A DNA stretch of 25,431 nucleotides from an uncultured Oscillibacter sp. (GTDB taxonomy: Bacteria; Bacillota; Clostridia; Oscillospirales; Oscillospiraceae): contig CAJTMG010000028.1 in the NCBI GenBank assembly GCA_910577405.1, positions 1 to 25,431 of the forward strand, written 5' to 3'. The position numbers were made by a program, and so were the translations under genes. A model generated the notes under the pieces. That model had not been told where the DNA came from and made no database searches. It saw nothing but the letters and a program-made list of their open reading frames with translations. Positions 7,643-16,432 of this stretch are shown here, piece after piece. How positions within the stretch are numbered: the stretch's first letter is position 1; every line of letters begins with the position of its first letter.

Positions 7643-8827
7643 TCAATCACCGAAGGGCCGCAGGCGGGGCAGCCAAGCACTGACAGCCGCTACCACTGGC
7701 ACAGTCAGGACGATGCCGATACTGCCGGCAAGACCCCGGATCACTTCAATCGCCACAAAATCCGTGTTAAGGAGTTGGATATAGCTGACATCGTAAGCAT
7801 ACATAAAAATCATCATATTCAATGACGTTCCAGCGTAGGCCAGGACCAGCGTATTTGCCATAGTCCCCATAGCGTCCCGACCGATGTTCATGCCGGAACG
7901 AAAGAGCTGCTGAGGCGCCAGGGTGGGGTTGACCGCGCGAAGTTCCGACACGGCAGAGCTGATAGACATAGCGATATCCATCACAGCGCCCTCGGAAGCG
8001 ATCAGGATACTGCAAATATACAGGCCCCGGATTTTCAGTCCGTTGTCCACCGCCGTCAGCAGGAGGGATTCTGCTTCATCCATGTTCATGCCGGAGATAT
8101 GGACGATTCTGCACGCGCCCCAGGCCAGGAATCCCGCCAGCAGCACGCCGCCAAAGGTGCCCAATGCCGCCGCGATGGTCTTTGCTTGAATGCCTCCCAG
8201 AATGACGAAGGTAATGAAGCTGGTATAGGCCACAATCGCCAAAGTAGTGGGGATAGGAGGCCAGCCTCTCTGGACCAGCAGGGGCACCAAAAGAAACATA
8301 ACGCAGAACACCGTGATTCCCAGGCTGAGCAGAGCCTTGAGTCCCTGTTTCCCGCCGACAGCGAAGAGAACCAAGGCGAACAGTCCCGCAAACCCCCAGA
8401 TCCATAAGTCCCGGGAATAATTGTAGACGCTGACGCTGTAAACGCCTTCCTCCACTGTGTTGATGGAAACAGCAAGCTTGCTGCCCTCTTTGGCGTCCAC
8501 GTTGTAAAAAGCGCTGAGATAGTTGGTCACCTGAATGGTCTGCCCTGCGTATTGACCGGTGAGAATCTCCAATTCCAGCTCTTGAGAACCTCGAAGGACA
8601 TTTTCCGCGGACGGGTCCTCCTCGGTGCTGTCTGCCAGGACTGACAGAACACGAGCGGTTTCGTAAGTAATGCCTATTCCGTCCCGGTCATAGACGGAAC
8701 GACCCTGACGGGCATAGAAAAAAAGCGCCAGAAACACCATCAGGGACAACGCGATGGCCGCATACTGAACGCGTGGGTCGCCATTTGGACGCTGGGCAAA
8801 AGACTTGTCTGGATGTTCCGTTTTCAT
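7643..8827 (-). CDS. YibE/F family multi-pass membrane protein
   Basis: A 394-residue integral membrane protein of the YibE/F-like family. TM1 is at ~22-39, followed by an extracytoplasmic beta-rich domain at ~42-138. About seven more hydrophobic segments lie at 141-158, 165-185, 193-212, 217-243, 268-293, 320-343 and 362-386. The conserved features of the family, as I know them, are present: the ASEGAVMDIAMSISSA stretch (277-292), the NIGRDAMGTMANTLVLAYAG block (314-333), and polar residues inside membrane segments that suggest a transporter or channel. The substrate is unknown. The start is set by AAAGGAGAG 7 bases upstream on the minus strand. It is divergent from the PHP-SLH gene and convergent with the first SLH gene; no partner gene is adjacent. 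Confidence 0.88.
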   Translation of the reverse strand: MKTEHPDKSFAQRPNGDPRVQYAAIALSLMVFLALFFYARQGRSVYDRDGIGITYETARVLSVLADSTEEDPSAENVLRGSQELELEILTGQYAGQTIQVTNYLSAFYNVDAKEGSKLAVSINTVEEGVYSVSVYNYSRDLWIWGFAGLFALVLFAVGGKQGLKALLSLGITVFCVMFLLVPLLVQRGWPPIPTTLAIVAYTSFITFVILGGIQAKTIAAALGTFGGVLLAGFLAWGACRIVHISGMNMDEAESLLLTAVDNGLKIRGLYICSILIASEGAVMDIAMSISSAVSELRAVNPTLAPQQLFRSGMNIGRDAMGTMANTLVLAYAGTSLNMMIFMYAYDVSYIQLLNTDFVAIEVIRGLAGSIGIVLTVPVVAAVSAWLPRLRPFGD

Positions 8828-8898
8828 GAACAGGCTCTCCTTTGTCTACATTTTACGAATAGCACAAAAATTTCTCTTGATTTTTTGTAAGATTTTTA

Positions 8899-8913
8899 TT
8901 ACAATTATTGTTA
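8899..8913. promoter_or_regulatory. Possible 7-1-7 operator resembling PerR/Fur-family boxes
   Basis: TTACAATTATTGTTA is a near-perfect palindrome (ACAAT-T-ATTGT core) between the divergent YibE/F and PHP-SLH genes. It matches 11 of 14 fixed positions of the PerR-type consensus TTATAATNATTATAA. It overlaps a TTAACA that could be a minus-strand -35. The region is AT-rich, so a chance palindrome is quite possible. I found no convincing -10 for either gene in 8828-9036. Confidence 0.25.
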
Positions 8914-9036
8914 AGTTTCCCCATTTTTCTGGATGTAATGGATAATGGTCAGCAAAGTATACCATATTTTTCCGCTTTACGCAAGGGAATCCGTGAAAAA
9001 ACGGGGAAAAGCAACACATTTTGAGGAGGAAGGACC

Positions 9037-12000
9037 ATGAAAAAACGAATCGTATCAAGACGGCTGCTGGCTGTGCTGCTGGCTCTGTCCATGTGTCTGT
9101 CTCTTCTGCCTGTGACCGCATTGGCCGAGGAAGAGACAGAAACAGCCCCCGGCGCGGAGGAAGCTCTTGAGTTCAATGAGGCGGCTTCCTCCGAGAAAGG
9201 GACAGATACAGTTCCCGGCGCAGAGGAAGCTCCCGCGTTCAATGAGGCGGCTCCCTCCGAGGATGAACCCGATCCCCAGCCCACGGAGGACGCGCTTCCT
9301 GAACAGATTGCCTCTGACGAGCTGGAACCCCGGTCCGGAGAGACTTGGGAGAAGGTTCAGTGGGCGGATATCCAAAGCGGCGGGACATATATCATTACAA
9401 TGACAGTGAGCGCAAGTGCAACTACCTATATTCTTCCCAGTGCTACAAACAGTAAAAATCCAACGGCTACCAGTATAGAGACTAGCGGTGATGAGCTGAT
9501 GGCAGATGCTGATACGTATGGATGGACCTTTATCGTGGCAGATGGTGGGTACATCATTTCCAATGGTACAAGCTATCTGTCTCCGGCTTACGGCAGCACC
9601 AACGGGGTTCGTGTTGGAAATACGCAAGCTGTATGGGCATTACACTCCTCTGGCAACTACTTGTCTACACCAGATATTTCTGGCAGTACGAAAACGTGGT
9701 CTTTGGGAGTGTATACAAACAGTCTAGATTGGCGGACATATTCTTCTGATCCGACATCAAATAACACTAAGAATCAAACACTCGCTTTGTGGCACCTCCA
9801 GGGTGAAACTATCGAAGAGCATACCAAAGTTTACACGCCCACGGCGACTCCTGGCACAAATAGTACATTTGTAGCATGGGGAGGGGTAACTGTAACTTTA
9901 AATTGCCGTGATGCTGGTGTAACTTATCATACCAGTACTGATAATGGAAGTAATTGGACTAAACTATCCGGAAATACTTTTACGGTTCCTGCCGATACAG
10001 AGGGGACATATAGCATTCAAGTCAAAGCCACAAAAGACGGCTTGACTGAAAGTGACGTGTTGCATCTAAGCTATACGATTCTCTCTGAAAGCAATGTGAA
10101 GAACATTACCGAAGCCCGTGCAGGCTCTGCTGGCACCAGCAGCAATCCTGGGGATACGTTTGTGGTCTCCGGTGTGGTAACATATGTAAGCGGCAGCAAT
10201 TTCTATATTCAGGATGATACTGCTGGAATTGTTCTGTTTGACAACACCTTGAATCTCAAGCGGGGTCAAAAAGTAGCTGTATCTGGCGGATTGGTTAATT
10301 ATAATGGTCTGCTTGAACTGGTCAATGTATCTGTTCTTGGAACGAAAACCGGAACTTTGCCAGAGGCTAAAGAGATTGCTATTGCGGATATCGACGACAG
10401 CGTACAGGCCAAGTTGGTGAAGATTACCGACGCAAAGGTGGTCAGTGTCAGCGGAAAGACTGTGACGCTCTCTGCGAATAGTAAAGCTAATAATACGATT
10501 AACATCACGAACTGTCCCACAATCAAAGACTTGAGTAAGGGCGATACTGTAACTGTAACAGCGGTTGTGAGTAAAAACAGCAGCGGAAATTACTTGTTGG
10601 TCAACTCGGCCAGCGATGTTGTAATTACCGACGATGTAACGCCCGAGGAACCCGATCCCGATCCCGGTCCTGTCGACCCCGGCGAAGAGCTGTATAAGCC
10701 TGCCAGCGGTGACAAGGTTGCGCTCTATTACACCGGCGGCAATATGGTAATGACCGGCGAAGCCAGCGGCAACCGGCTGAAAGGTGAGAATGTCACGATG
10801 TCCGGCGGAATGCTGTTTACTGACAAAGCGTTGGTCTTGACTGCCACGGTGGACAACGACGGCTATTACACCTTCACCACCTCCGATGGCAAATTGCTGA
10901 ATACTGGCAATACCGGAGAAAATCTGACGCTTGCACCGGCGGCGGACGCTGTTTGCACCAAATGGGAGCTGACCAAAACCACAAAGGGAGACGGCTGGCT
11001 CATTAAGAGCACCGGAGCAAACTATAACGGAAACTATAACCAGTATATTGAATGCTATAGCAGCAACTTCACAGTATATGGTTTGAAGGACAATGACGAC
11101 CAAGGCATCTTCACAATGCAGTTTGTTAAAGAGGACAACATAAAAGTTATTGACTGGACGATAGACAAAGAAATAGAACAGACCATAGCTCAGTGGGGCG
11201 GCGCGATGAAAACATATGATGCGCCGGAATCTGTTACATCCATCAACGGCGACAAGATTACTGTAGGCGACGAGCTGGACACCGATGCGCAGTATACTGT
11301 CATAAAAAGTGGTTCGTCTGCAATGCCGCTTGCTGTTTCCAAGGCGCCGAACTACTACATGGGCGGCACTGACTTGAAAAAAGGGGATTATGCCCAGTTC
11401 AAGACCAGCAGCAAGGGCTGGGGCGGCATGGAACTCTCCTTCCGGCTGCGGGTCACGAATGCCGGGGCCAACAGTTGGCAGGCCCAGTATTCCACCGACG
11501 GAACAAACTTCGCGAACTTTGATAAGGGAAGCTATTCTGCATCTTATACAAGCTATCCAAATGGAGTAGCAACGCCTGTGACAAAGGAAGGCGCTGTCAC
11601 CGGCGGCGTTCTCAAGTTCGAAAAGGAGCTGGGCGGGCAGTATGTTTCTTTCAAGCTCACTGTACCAGCAGGCGCAGAGAACGCGGAGAATTTGTATATC
11701 CGTCTGGTTTCCGGGAACGAAAAAATCAGCGGCAGCGATGACGCTAGGGGCAACATTCGCGTAGACACGGTAAAGCTGACAGGCAGTCCCGTGATTTCCG
11801 ACAAGATTACGCCATATGTCGCCATTGAGCCTGACAGCACAGAGGAAGTAGGCTCCGGCGCGGCGATCACTCTCACAGCGGCTTCCGGTGCGACGGTTCA
11901 CTATGGCTGGGCGAACAACGAAACCGGAGAGGTCACCTACGCCACTGGAACCACCGCCACCGTCCCTGCGACTCTTCCCGCCACGCTGTTCGTCTATGCT

Positions 12001-15000
12001 TCCAGCGCTGGAAAGGCTGACAGCGTAATCCGGACCATGACCTATCTCCCTGCGGCAGTTGCGGGCGTGCAGATGACCCCCAATGGCGGCAGCGTCTATC
12101 TGGGGGACGGACCGGTTGACGTAGTTCTCACCACCGCTACGGAGGGCGCGACGATCTATTATTCTCTGGGCAAGGTTAACAGTGATACTGGCAGCCTTGA
12201 GTACGAAGTCTACACCCCTGGTACGACCAAAATTACGCTGAATCCCGGCTTTGGAAGTCTGACGGTATCCGCATACGCAGTAAAGGCCGGATTCACTGAC
12301 AGCGCGGTTACGGCCCGGACCTTCACCCAGCGGACCAGCGAGAAATACCGTCTGTACTTTGGACAGATGCACTCCCACACCAGCTATTCCGACGGCGCGG
12401 GCACTGCGGAGCAGGCGTTCAGTTCCGTCAAGGCGCTGGATCAGGAAACCTGGAATATGGACTTCCTGTCTGTCACCGACCACTCCAATTCCTTCGACGA
12501 CGCCGGCGGAGGAAAGCGGCTGTCTGATGTTCCCACCGGTCAGGAATGGACCGAGGGCAAGCAATTGGCAAAAGAACTCAGCGGCGAGAATTTCGTGGGA
12601 CTCTTTGGCTACGAAATGACATGGTCCAATGGCCTGGGACATATCAATACCTTTAATACACCCGGCTATCAGGACCGGACACAGGGCAGCTATACGACCT
12701 ATTCCACTGCGCTCCAGAATTATTATGAAGAGCTGAAAACCGTGCCCACGTCCATCAGTCAGTTCAACCATCCGGGCACAACTTTCGGCGACTTCTCTGA
12801 CTTCGCCCATTACGACGAGGAAATTGACCGGCTGATCACCCTGATTGAGGTAGGCAACGGCGAGGGCGCGATCGGCTCTTCCGGCTACTTCCCCTCCTAC
12901 GAGTATTACACCCGCGCTTTGGACAAGGGCTGGCACGTGGCCCCTACCAATAACCAGGACAACCATAAGGGCGGCTGGGGTACTGCCAACACAGGCCGTG
13001 ATGTGGTGTTGGTGGATCAGCTCTCCGAGGAGGACATCTATGACGCCATGCGCAACTACCGGGTTTATGCCACGGAGGACCTGAACCTGGAAATCTACTA
13101 TACCTTTGACGGCAATATCATGGGTTCTATTCTGGGCTCCGACAGCTACGGCGCAGGCGATCAGGCACAGATTTCCGTGGAGCTGAAGGACCCCAATCTG
13201 GAGAACGCCAGTGTGGAGGTCATTGTCAACGGCGGCAAGTGCCTGGCAAGCAAGCCTACCAACTGTAATGAAACCGTCACCTTTGAGATTGAGAACCCCA
13301 CTGATTACTCCTACTACTACATTAAGATCACACAGGACGACGGAGATATCGCAGTCACAGCTCCGGTATGGGTAGGCGCGGTGGAGGCCGTGGGCATTAC
13401 CAGCCTGAAAGCCGAAAACGCCATCACCATTACCGGAAAGCCCCAGACCTTTACCCTGGACCTGTACAATAACGAGCGTTCCAATCTGGAGGTCACGTCG
13501 ATCGTCTTCACGGATAAGGCTACCGGCCAGGTCCTTCATACTGCCAACGACGTGACCCGCGTTCCGAAAATGGGTACTGCCAGCACCACATTCAGTCATG
13601 CCTTTGCCGCCGACGGCAGCGTTACCGTAGTGGCGACGGTCCGGGGCACGCTGAAAGATGTGGAGAAGGTCTATACCCAGGAATTGGAACTGAAAGTTAT
13701 GCCGGAGAATGTAGTCAGCCGCATTCTGGTGGACGGTTCTCACTACAACGACTACGTGACCGGTAACTATGGCGGAAATATGGGGAATATGACCACCATT
13801 GCCGCCGGGCTTGGTGTGGAGGTCGTTATCGCCCGGCAGGTTACAGAAGAACTTCTGCAAGGCAGTCAGCTTTTGGTCATTTCCGCCCCTGCACGTAAAG
13901 GAGGTACGGCCAACGCAGGAAATTATACAGCTTCTGCTTTTGAGGATGAATTCATTGACATGGTAAAGGACTACGTGGAATCCGGAGGCAGCGTGGTGGT
14001 CTGCGGTTTGGCTGACTATCAAGACAAGGGTGCGGCAAGTGCGGAGAACCATATAGCCGCGCAGATGAACAAACTGTTGACGGCATTGGGTTCCACGATG
14101 CGGATTAACGATGACGAAGCCTATGACACGGTTCACAATGGCGGGCAGGCATACCGTCTGTACCCCGAGACCTTCAACATGGATTCTCCCTGGTGCCGCG
14201 GCATTATTACTCCGGACAGCGTGGCGGAGGGCGAAACCCATCAGACCTACAGCCAGTACAGCGGATGCACCGTCAATCCGGGCGACGGCGACTGGCTGGT
14301 GCAGGGCTTTGATACAACGTACGCAATCGACAGCGATAAGGACGGCCTGGGCGGATTTGCTGCCGGAACACAGCCCGCCTACTTCCTGGCCTGTGAAGAT
14401 ACGGCTTACGGCGGCACGATCTTCGCGGCAGGCGGCGTATTTCTCTCCGATTTTGAGGTCGCGGCGGAACTGGACAATATCTGGGACCTGCCCTACGCCA
14501 ACCGGACCATCTATGAGAACATCCTGAGCATGGTCCGTTCCGGCGCAGAGATTACCCCCATTGCCGAGACACGCAAAGCGCCTCTGAACAAGGTTTTCGC
14601 CATTGAAGGCTATGTCACCAGCGGCACGACCAATCCCAACACCACATTCTTTGACTCCATCTATGTGCAGGACGAAACCGGCGGCACCGATGTATTCCCC
14701 TACGCTGCGGAGGGTCTTGCAATTGGCACGAAGGTGCGGGTTCTGGGTTACACGGACGCCTATCAGGGTGACCGGGAGCTTCAGGTGATCAGTCTGGAGA
14801 TTCTGAACGCTCCTGCAAAAATCTATGAACCAAGAGTGCTGACCACCGCCCAGGCGACTGATTATGAAACCTACGGCGGACAGCTCGTCAAGACCAGCGG
14901 CAAGGTAAGCGGCATTGTCATGGCAGGCGGACGGGTATCCCAGTTCCGGCTGACCGACAGCTCCGGCAGGGCCGCAACCGTATTCATTGACGGCTATATC

Positions 15001-15993
15001 ACCAATCCACAGGGCGTGAACAATGTCCATACATGGCTGAAAAATGGCCAGACTGTCAGCGCCGTAGGGTTGCTCTATAGCCATCCCGAGGGAGACAGCG
15101 ACGTTTCCGTGCCTGTCCTCCGTGTGCGCAACTGCGACGAAATCGTGAATGTGTCAGGCGGGACCAGTACGCCCCCCAGCGGCTCCAATGACAGCGGTTC
15201 CAGCGGCGGTTCCAGTTCCCACGGCAGTTCTTCGACTCGCAGCGTGTCGGTTTCTTCCACTAAAAACGGCTCTGTATCCTTCAGCCCCAGCAATCCTGCC
15301 AAGGGCGCCAAGGTTACCCTGACCGTCCGTCCCAACAGCGGTTACGTTCTGGATTCCATCAAGGTTCTGGACAGCAAGGGCGTGGAGGTCGAGCTGACTG
15401 CCAAGGACAACAATCAGTTTACCTTCACCATGCCCTCCGGAAAGGTTACCGTGGACGCCAAGTTTGTCAGCAAGGACAGCGCCGCATCTGCCCCCAGCTT
15501 TTCCGACGTTTCCAGCAGTCATTGGGCCAGCGCGGAAATCTCCTGGGCTGCTGAAAAGGGCATCATGCAGGGCGTCGGGGATGGCGTCTTTGCTCCCGAA
15601 CGCACAGTTACCCGCCAGCAGCTTTGGATGGTCATGGCCCGTATAGACGGTTCCGATCCTGCTGACATGGCCGCTGCCTGCGCATGGGCCAAAAACAGCA
15701 GCGTCTCCGACGGTACGCGCCCCGGGAATTCCCTTACCCGTCAGCAGATGGTGGCCATTCTCTACCGTTATGCACAACTCAAAGACTGTTCTGTTGCCGG
15801 CGCCGCGGACACTTCCTCCTTCCCCGACCATGCAAACGTCTCCAATTACGCAAAGGAAGCCATGGCTTGGGCCGTAGGCAGCGGTATTGTTGCTGGTACC
15901 TCCGACGGCCGTCTTGACCCCGGCAGTACCGCTACCCGCGCACAGTTCGTGGTCATTATGCACCGGTTCTGTGAGCTGTACAGTATGGTATGA
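9037..15993 (+). CDS. Giant SLH-anchored multidomain protein with PHP (CehA/McbA-like) metallohydrolase domain
   Basis: A 2318-residue wall protein. The signal peptide ends after ALA30, then an acidic linker with a 22-residue duplication. Regions: ~104-256 and ~550-705, two related beta domains; ~268-349, 928-1007 and 1009-1100, chitobiase/Fn3-like; ~369-530, OB-fold like that of YhcR nucleases; ~706-925, beta-sandwich; ~1107-1360, PHP catalytic domain. Likely metal ligands are MHSH (H1112, H1114), TDH (D1148, H1149), E1193, H1245 (FNHPG), E1271 and D1308/H1310. Then follow beta domains to ~1558, a glutamine-amidotransferase-like fold (~1559-1850), two more OB-folds (~1850-2040), a Ser/Gly linker, an InlB-like repeat and three SLH domains (2149-2318). 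PHP enzymes are metal-dependent phosphoesterases or hydrolases; the OB-folds hint at nucleic acid or nucleotide substrates, which is inference. GAGGAGG lies 7 bases before the ATG. Single gene. Confidence 0.9.
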   Translation: MKKRIVSRRLLAVLLALSMCLSLLPVTALAEEETETAPGAEEALEFNEAASSEKGTDTVPGAEEAPAFNEAAPSEDEPDPQPTEDALPEQIASDELEPRSGETWEKVQWADIQSGGTYIITMTVSASATTYILPSATNSKNPTATSIETSGDELMADADTYGWTFIVADGGYIISNGTSYLSPAYGSTNGVRVGNTQAVWALHSSGNYLSTPDISGSTKTWSLGVYTNSLDWRTYSSDPTSNNTKNQTLALWHLQGETIEEHTKVYTPTATPGTNSTFVAWGGVTVTLNCRDAGVTYHTSTDNGSNWTKLSGNTFTVPADTEGTYSIQVKATKDGLTESDVLHLSYTILSESNVKNITEARAGSAGTSSNPGDTFVVSGVVTYVSGSNFYIQDDTAGIVLFDNTLNLKRGQKVAVSGGLVNYNGLLELVNVSVLGTKTGTLPEAKEIAIADIDDSVQAKLVKITDAKVVSVSGKTVTLSANSKANNTINITNCPTIKDLSKGDTVTVTAVVSKNSSGNYLLVNSASDVVITDDVTPEEPDPDPGPVDPGEELYKPASGDKVALYYTGGNMVMTGEASGNRLKGENVTMSGGMLFTDKALVLTATVDNDGYYTFTTSDGKLLNTGNTGENLTLAPAADAVCTKWELTKTTKGDGWLIKSTGANYNGNYNQYIECYSSNFTVYGLKDNDDQGIFTMQFVKEDNIKVIDWTIDKEIEQTIAQWGGAMKTYDAPESVTSINGDKITVGDELDTDAQYTVIKSGSSAMPLAVSKAPNYYMGGTDLKKGDYAQFKTSSKGWGGMELSFRLRVTNAGANSWQAQYSTDGTNFANFDKGSYSASYTSYPNGVATPVTKEGAVTGGVLKFEKELGGQYVSFKLTVPAGAENAENLYIRLVSGNEKISGSDDARGNIRVDTVKLTGSPVISDKITPYVAIEPDSTEEVGSGAAITLTAASGATVHYGWANNETGEVTYATGTTATVPATLPATLFVYASSAGKADSVIRTMTYLPAAVAGVQMTPNGGSVYLGDGPVDVVLTTATEGATIYYSLGKVNSDTGSLEYEVYTPGTTKITLNPGFGSLTVSAYAVKAGFTDSAVTARTFTQRTSEKYRLYFGQMHSHTSYSDGAGTAEQAFSSVKALDQETWNMDFLSVTDHSNSFDDAGGGKRLSDVPTGQEWTEGKQLAKELSGENFVGLFGYEMTWSNGLGHINTFNTPGYQDRTQGSYTTYSTALQNYYEELKTVPTSISQFNHPGTTFGDFSDFAHYDEEIDRLITLIEVGNGEGAIGSSGYFPSYEYYTRALDKGWHVAPTNNQDNHKGGWGTANTGRDVVLVDQLSEEDIYDAMRNYRVYATEDLNLEIYYTFDGNIMGSILGSDSYGAGDQAQISVELKDPNLENASVEVIVNGGKCLASKPTNCNETVTFEIENPTDYSYYYIKITQDDGDIAVTAPVWVGAVEAVGITSLKAENAITITGKPQTFTLDLYNNERSNLEVTSIVFTDKATGQVLHTANDVTRVPKMGTASTTFSHAFAADGSVTVVATVRGTLKDVEKVYTQELELKVMPENVVSRILVDGSHYNDYVTGNYGGNMGNMTTIAAGLGVEVVIARQVTEELLQGSQLLVISAPARKGGTANAGNYTASAFEDEFIDMVKDYVESGGSVVVCGLADYQDKGAASAENHIAAQMNKLLTALGSTMRINDDEAYDTVHNGGQAYRLYPETFNMDSPWCRGIITPDSVAEGETHQTYSQYSGCTVNPGDGDWLVQGFDTTYAIDSDKDGLGGFAAGTQPAYFLACEDTAYGGTIFAAGGVFLSDFEVAAELDNIWDLPYANRTIYENILSMVRSGAEITPIAETRKAPLNKVFAIEGYVTSGTTNPNTTFFDSIYVQDETGGTDVFPYAAEGLAIGTKVRVLGYTDAYQGDRELQVISLEILNAPAKIYEPRVLTTAQATDYETYGGQLVKTSGKVSGIVMAGGRVSQFRLTDSSGRAATVFIDGYITNPQGVNNVHTWLKNGQTVSAVGLLYSHPEGDSDVSVPVLRVRNCDEIVNVSGGTSTPPSGSNDSGSSGGSSSHGSSSTRSVSVSSTKNGSVSFSPSNPAKGAKVTLTVRPNSGYVLDSIKVLDSKGVEVELTAKDNNQFTFTMPSGKVTVDAKFVSKDSAASAPSFSDVSSSHWASAEISWAAEKGIMQGVGDGVFAPERTVTRQQLWMVMARIDGSDPADMAAACAWAKNSSVSDGTRPGNSLTRQQMVAILYRYAQLKDCSVAGAADTSSFPDHANVSNYAKEAMAWAVGSGIVAGTSDGRLDPGSTATRAQFVVIMHRFCELYSMV
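9142..9273 (+). repeat. Tandem duplication of 66 bp (22 codons) in the acidic linker
   Basis: Two in-frame copies, 9142-9207 and 9208-9273, both read T-x-PGAEEA...FNEAA-x-SE. They lie just after the signal peptide and form a Glu-rich spacer. Confidence 0.85.
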
Positions 15994-16323
15994 CCTCAGA
16001 CCCATTGCTTTGCAGCGGATGCAGAGTAATATAACGAGCAACCGATAGTTCTCTCTGGTTTCACTGCTTTGATGGGTTTGAAACAGACCCTCAATAAAAC
16101 GGCGCGCGCTTCCGGGCATTTATGGATATAGAAAAGGGCCTCAGTTGGGATGTTACTCCAAGCTGAGGCCCTTTTTATAATGATTGCAGCAATACAAGCA
16201 GTTATTGAAGCAGATACAGCAGCCGTATTCATCATGGAGATACTCATATTTGGGGAAGAATCCTTCAAACCAAAGCGCATTTTCCTGACGCTGCTTTTTC
16301 TGATGTACTACCTTGCAATTATT
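15994..16323. other. Gene-poor stretch between the PHP-SLH gene and the beta-glucan operon
   Basis: The first ~135 bases after the SLH stop hold no gene, repeat or site that I can support. A strong terminator hairpin follows at 16131-16177. The rest is covered by a doubtful 55-codon ORF. The minus-strand open frames here have no ribosome binding site. Confidence 0.6.
16131..16177 (+). terminator. Strong, probably bidirectional rho-independent terminator
   Basis: A perfect 13-bp stem pairs 16132-16144 with 16163-16175, and is extended by TTGG/CCAA with one bulged G. The loop is 9 bases. AAAA stands on the 5' side and TTTTT on the 3' side, so it can work on both strands. It starts 138 bases past the SLH stop codon, an unusually long 3' tail. 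Confidence 0.85.
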
Positions 16324-16347
16324 TTGACATTTCTAACAAGACCATGA
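16180..16347 (+). CDS. Doubtful 55-residue ORF with one hydrophobic segment
   Basis: An ATG stands directly after the terminator T-run. The product begins MIAAIQAVIEADTAAVF and ends with a strongly hydrophobic stretch (IFLTLLFLMYYLAIILTFL) before a short TRP tail. The only Shine-Dalgarno-like bases (GAGG at 16165) are inside the terminator stem and about 11 bases away. It also runs into the promoter of the next operon. I do not recognise it. It may be a small membrane peptide or a gene remnant, but chance is more likely. Confidence 0.2.
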   Translation: MIAAIQAVIEADTAAVFIMEILIFGEESFKPKRIFLTLLFLMYYLAIILTFLTRP

Positions 16348-16353
16348 TATATT
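16324..16353 (+). promoter_or_regulatory. Strong sigma-A promoter of the YesL-GH16-GH94-GH94 operon
   Basis: A consensus -35 TTGACA (16324-16329), an 18-base spacer and -10 TATATT (16348-16353) preceded by TGA, which makes an extended -10. The expected start of transcription is near 16360, giving a leader of about 70 bases before the YesL start codon. No clear operator repeat or riboswitch was recognised in the leader. Confidence 0.75.
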
Positions 16354-16432
16354 GCACAAATACAATCCTGTAAAATAAAAATCACTGGCAGAAATGATGG
16401 TAAATCCCGAACGGCATAATGGAGGCGTCAAC

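Noticed and set aside
10066..15084. 1672-codon open frame on the minus strand opposite the PHP-SLH gene
   Set aside because: It is an antisense shadow of a clearly coding gene, with low-complexity composition, no start signal and no family resemblance. Similar shadows opposite both GH94 genes (18612-20219 and 20549-22861) were rejected for the same reason.
15996..16280. 94-codon minus-strand ORF after the PHP-SLH gene
   Set aside because: It crosses the strong terminator hairpin and has no ribosome binding site or recognised family.
16394..16432. Longer start for the YesL gene
   Set aside because: No ribosome binding site precedes ATG 16394, while GGAGG is ideally placed for ATG 16433.
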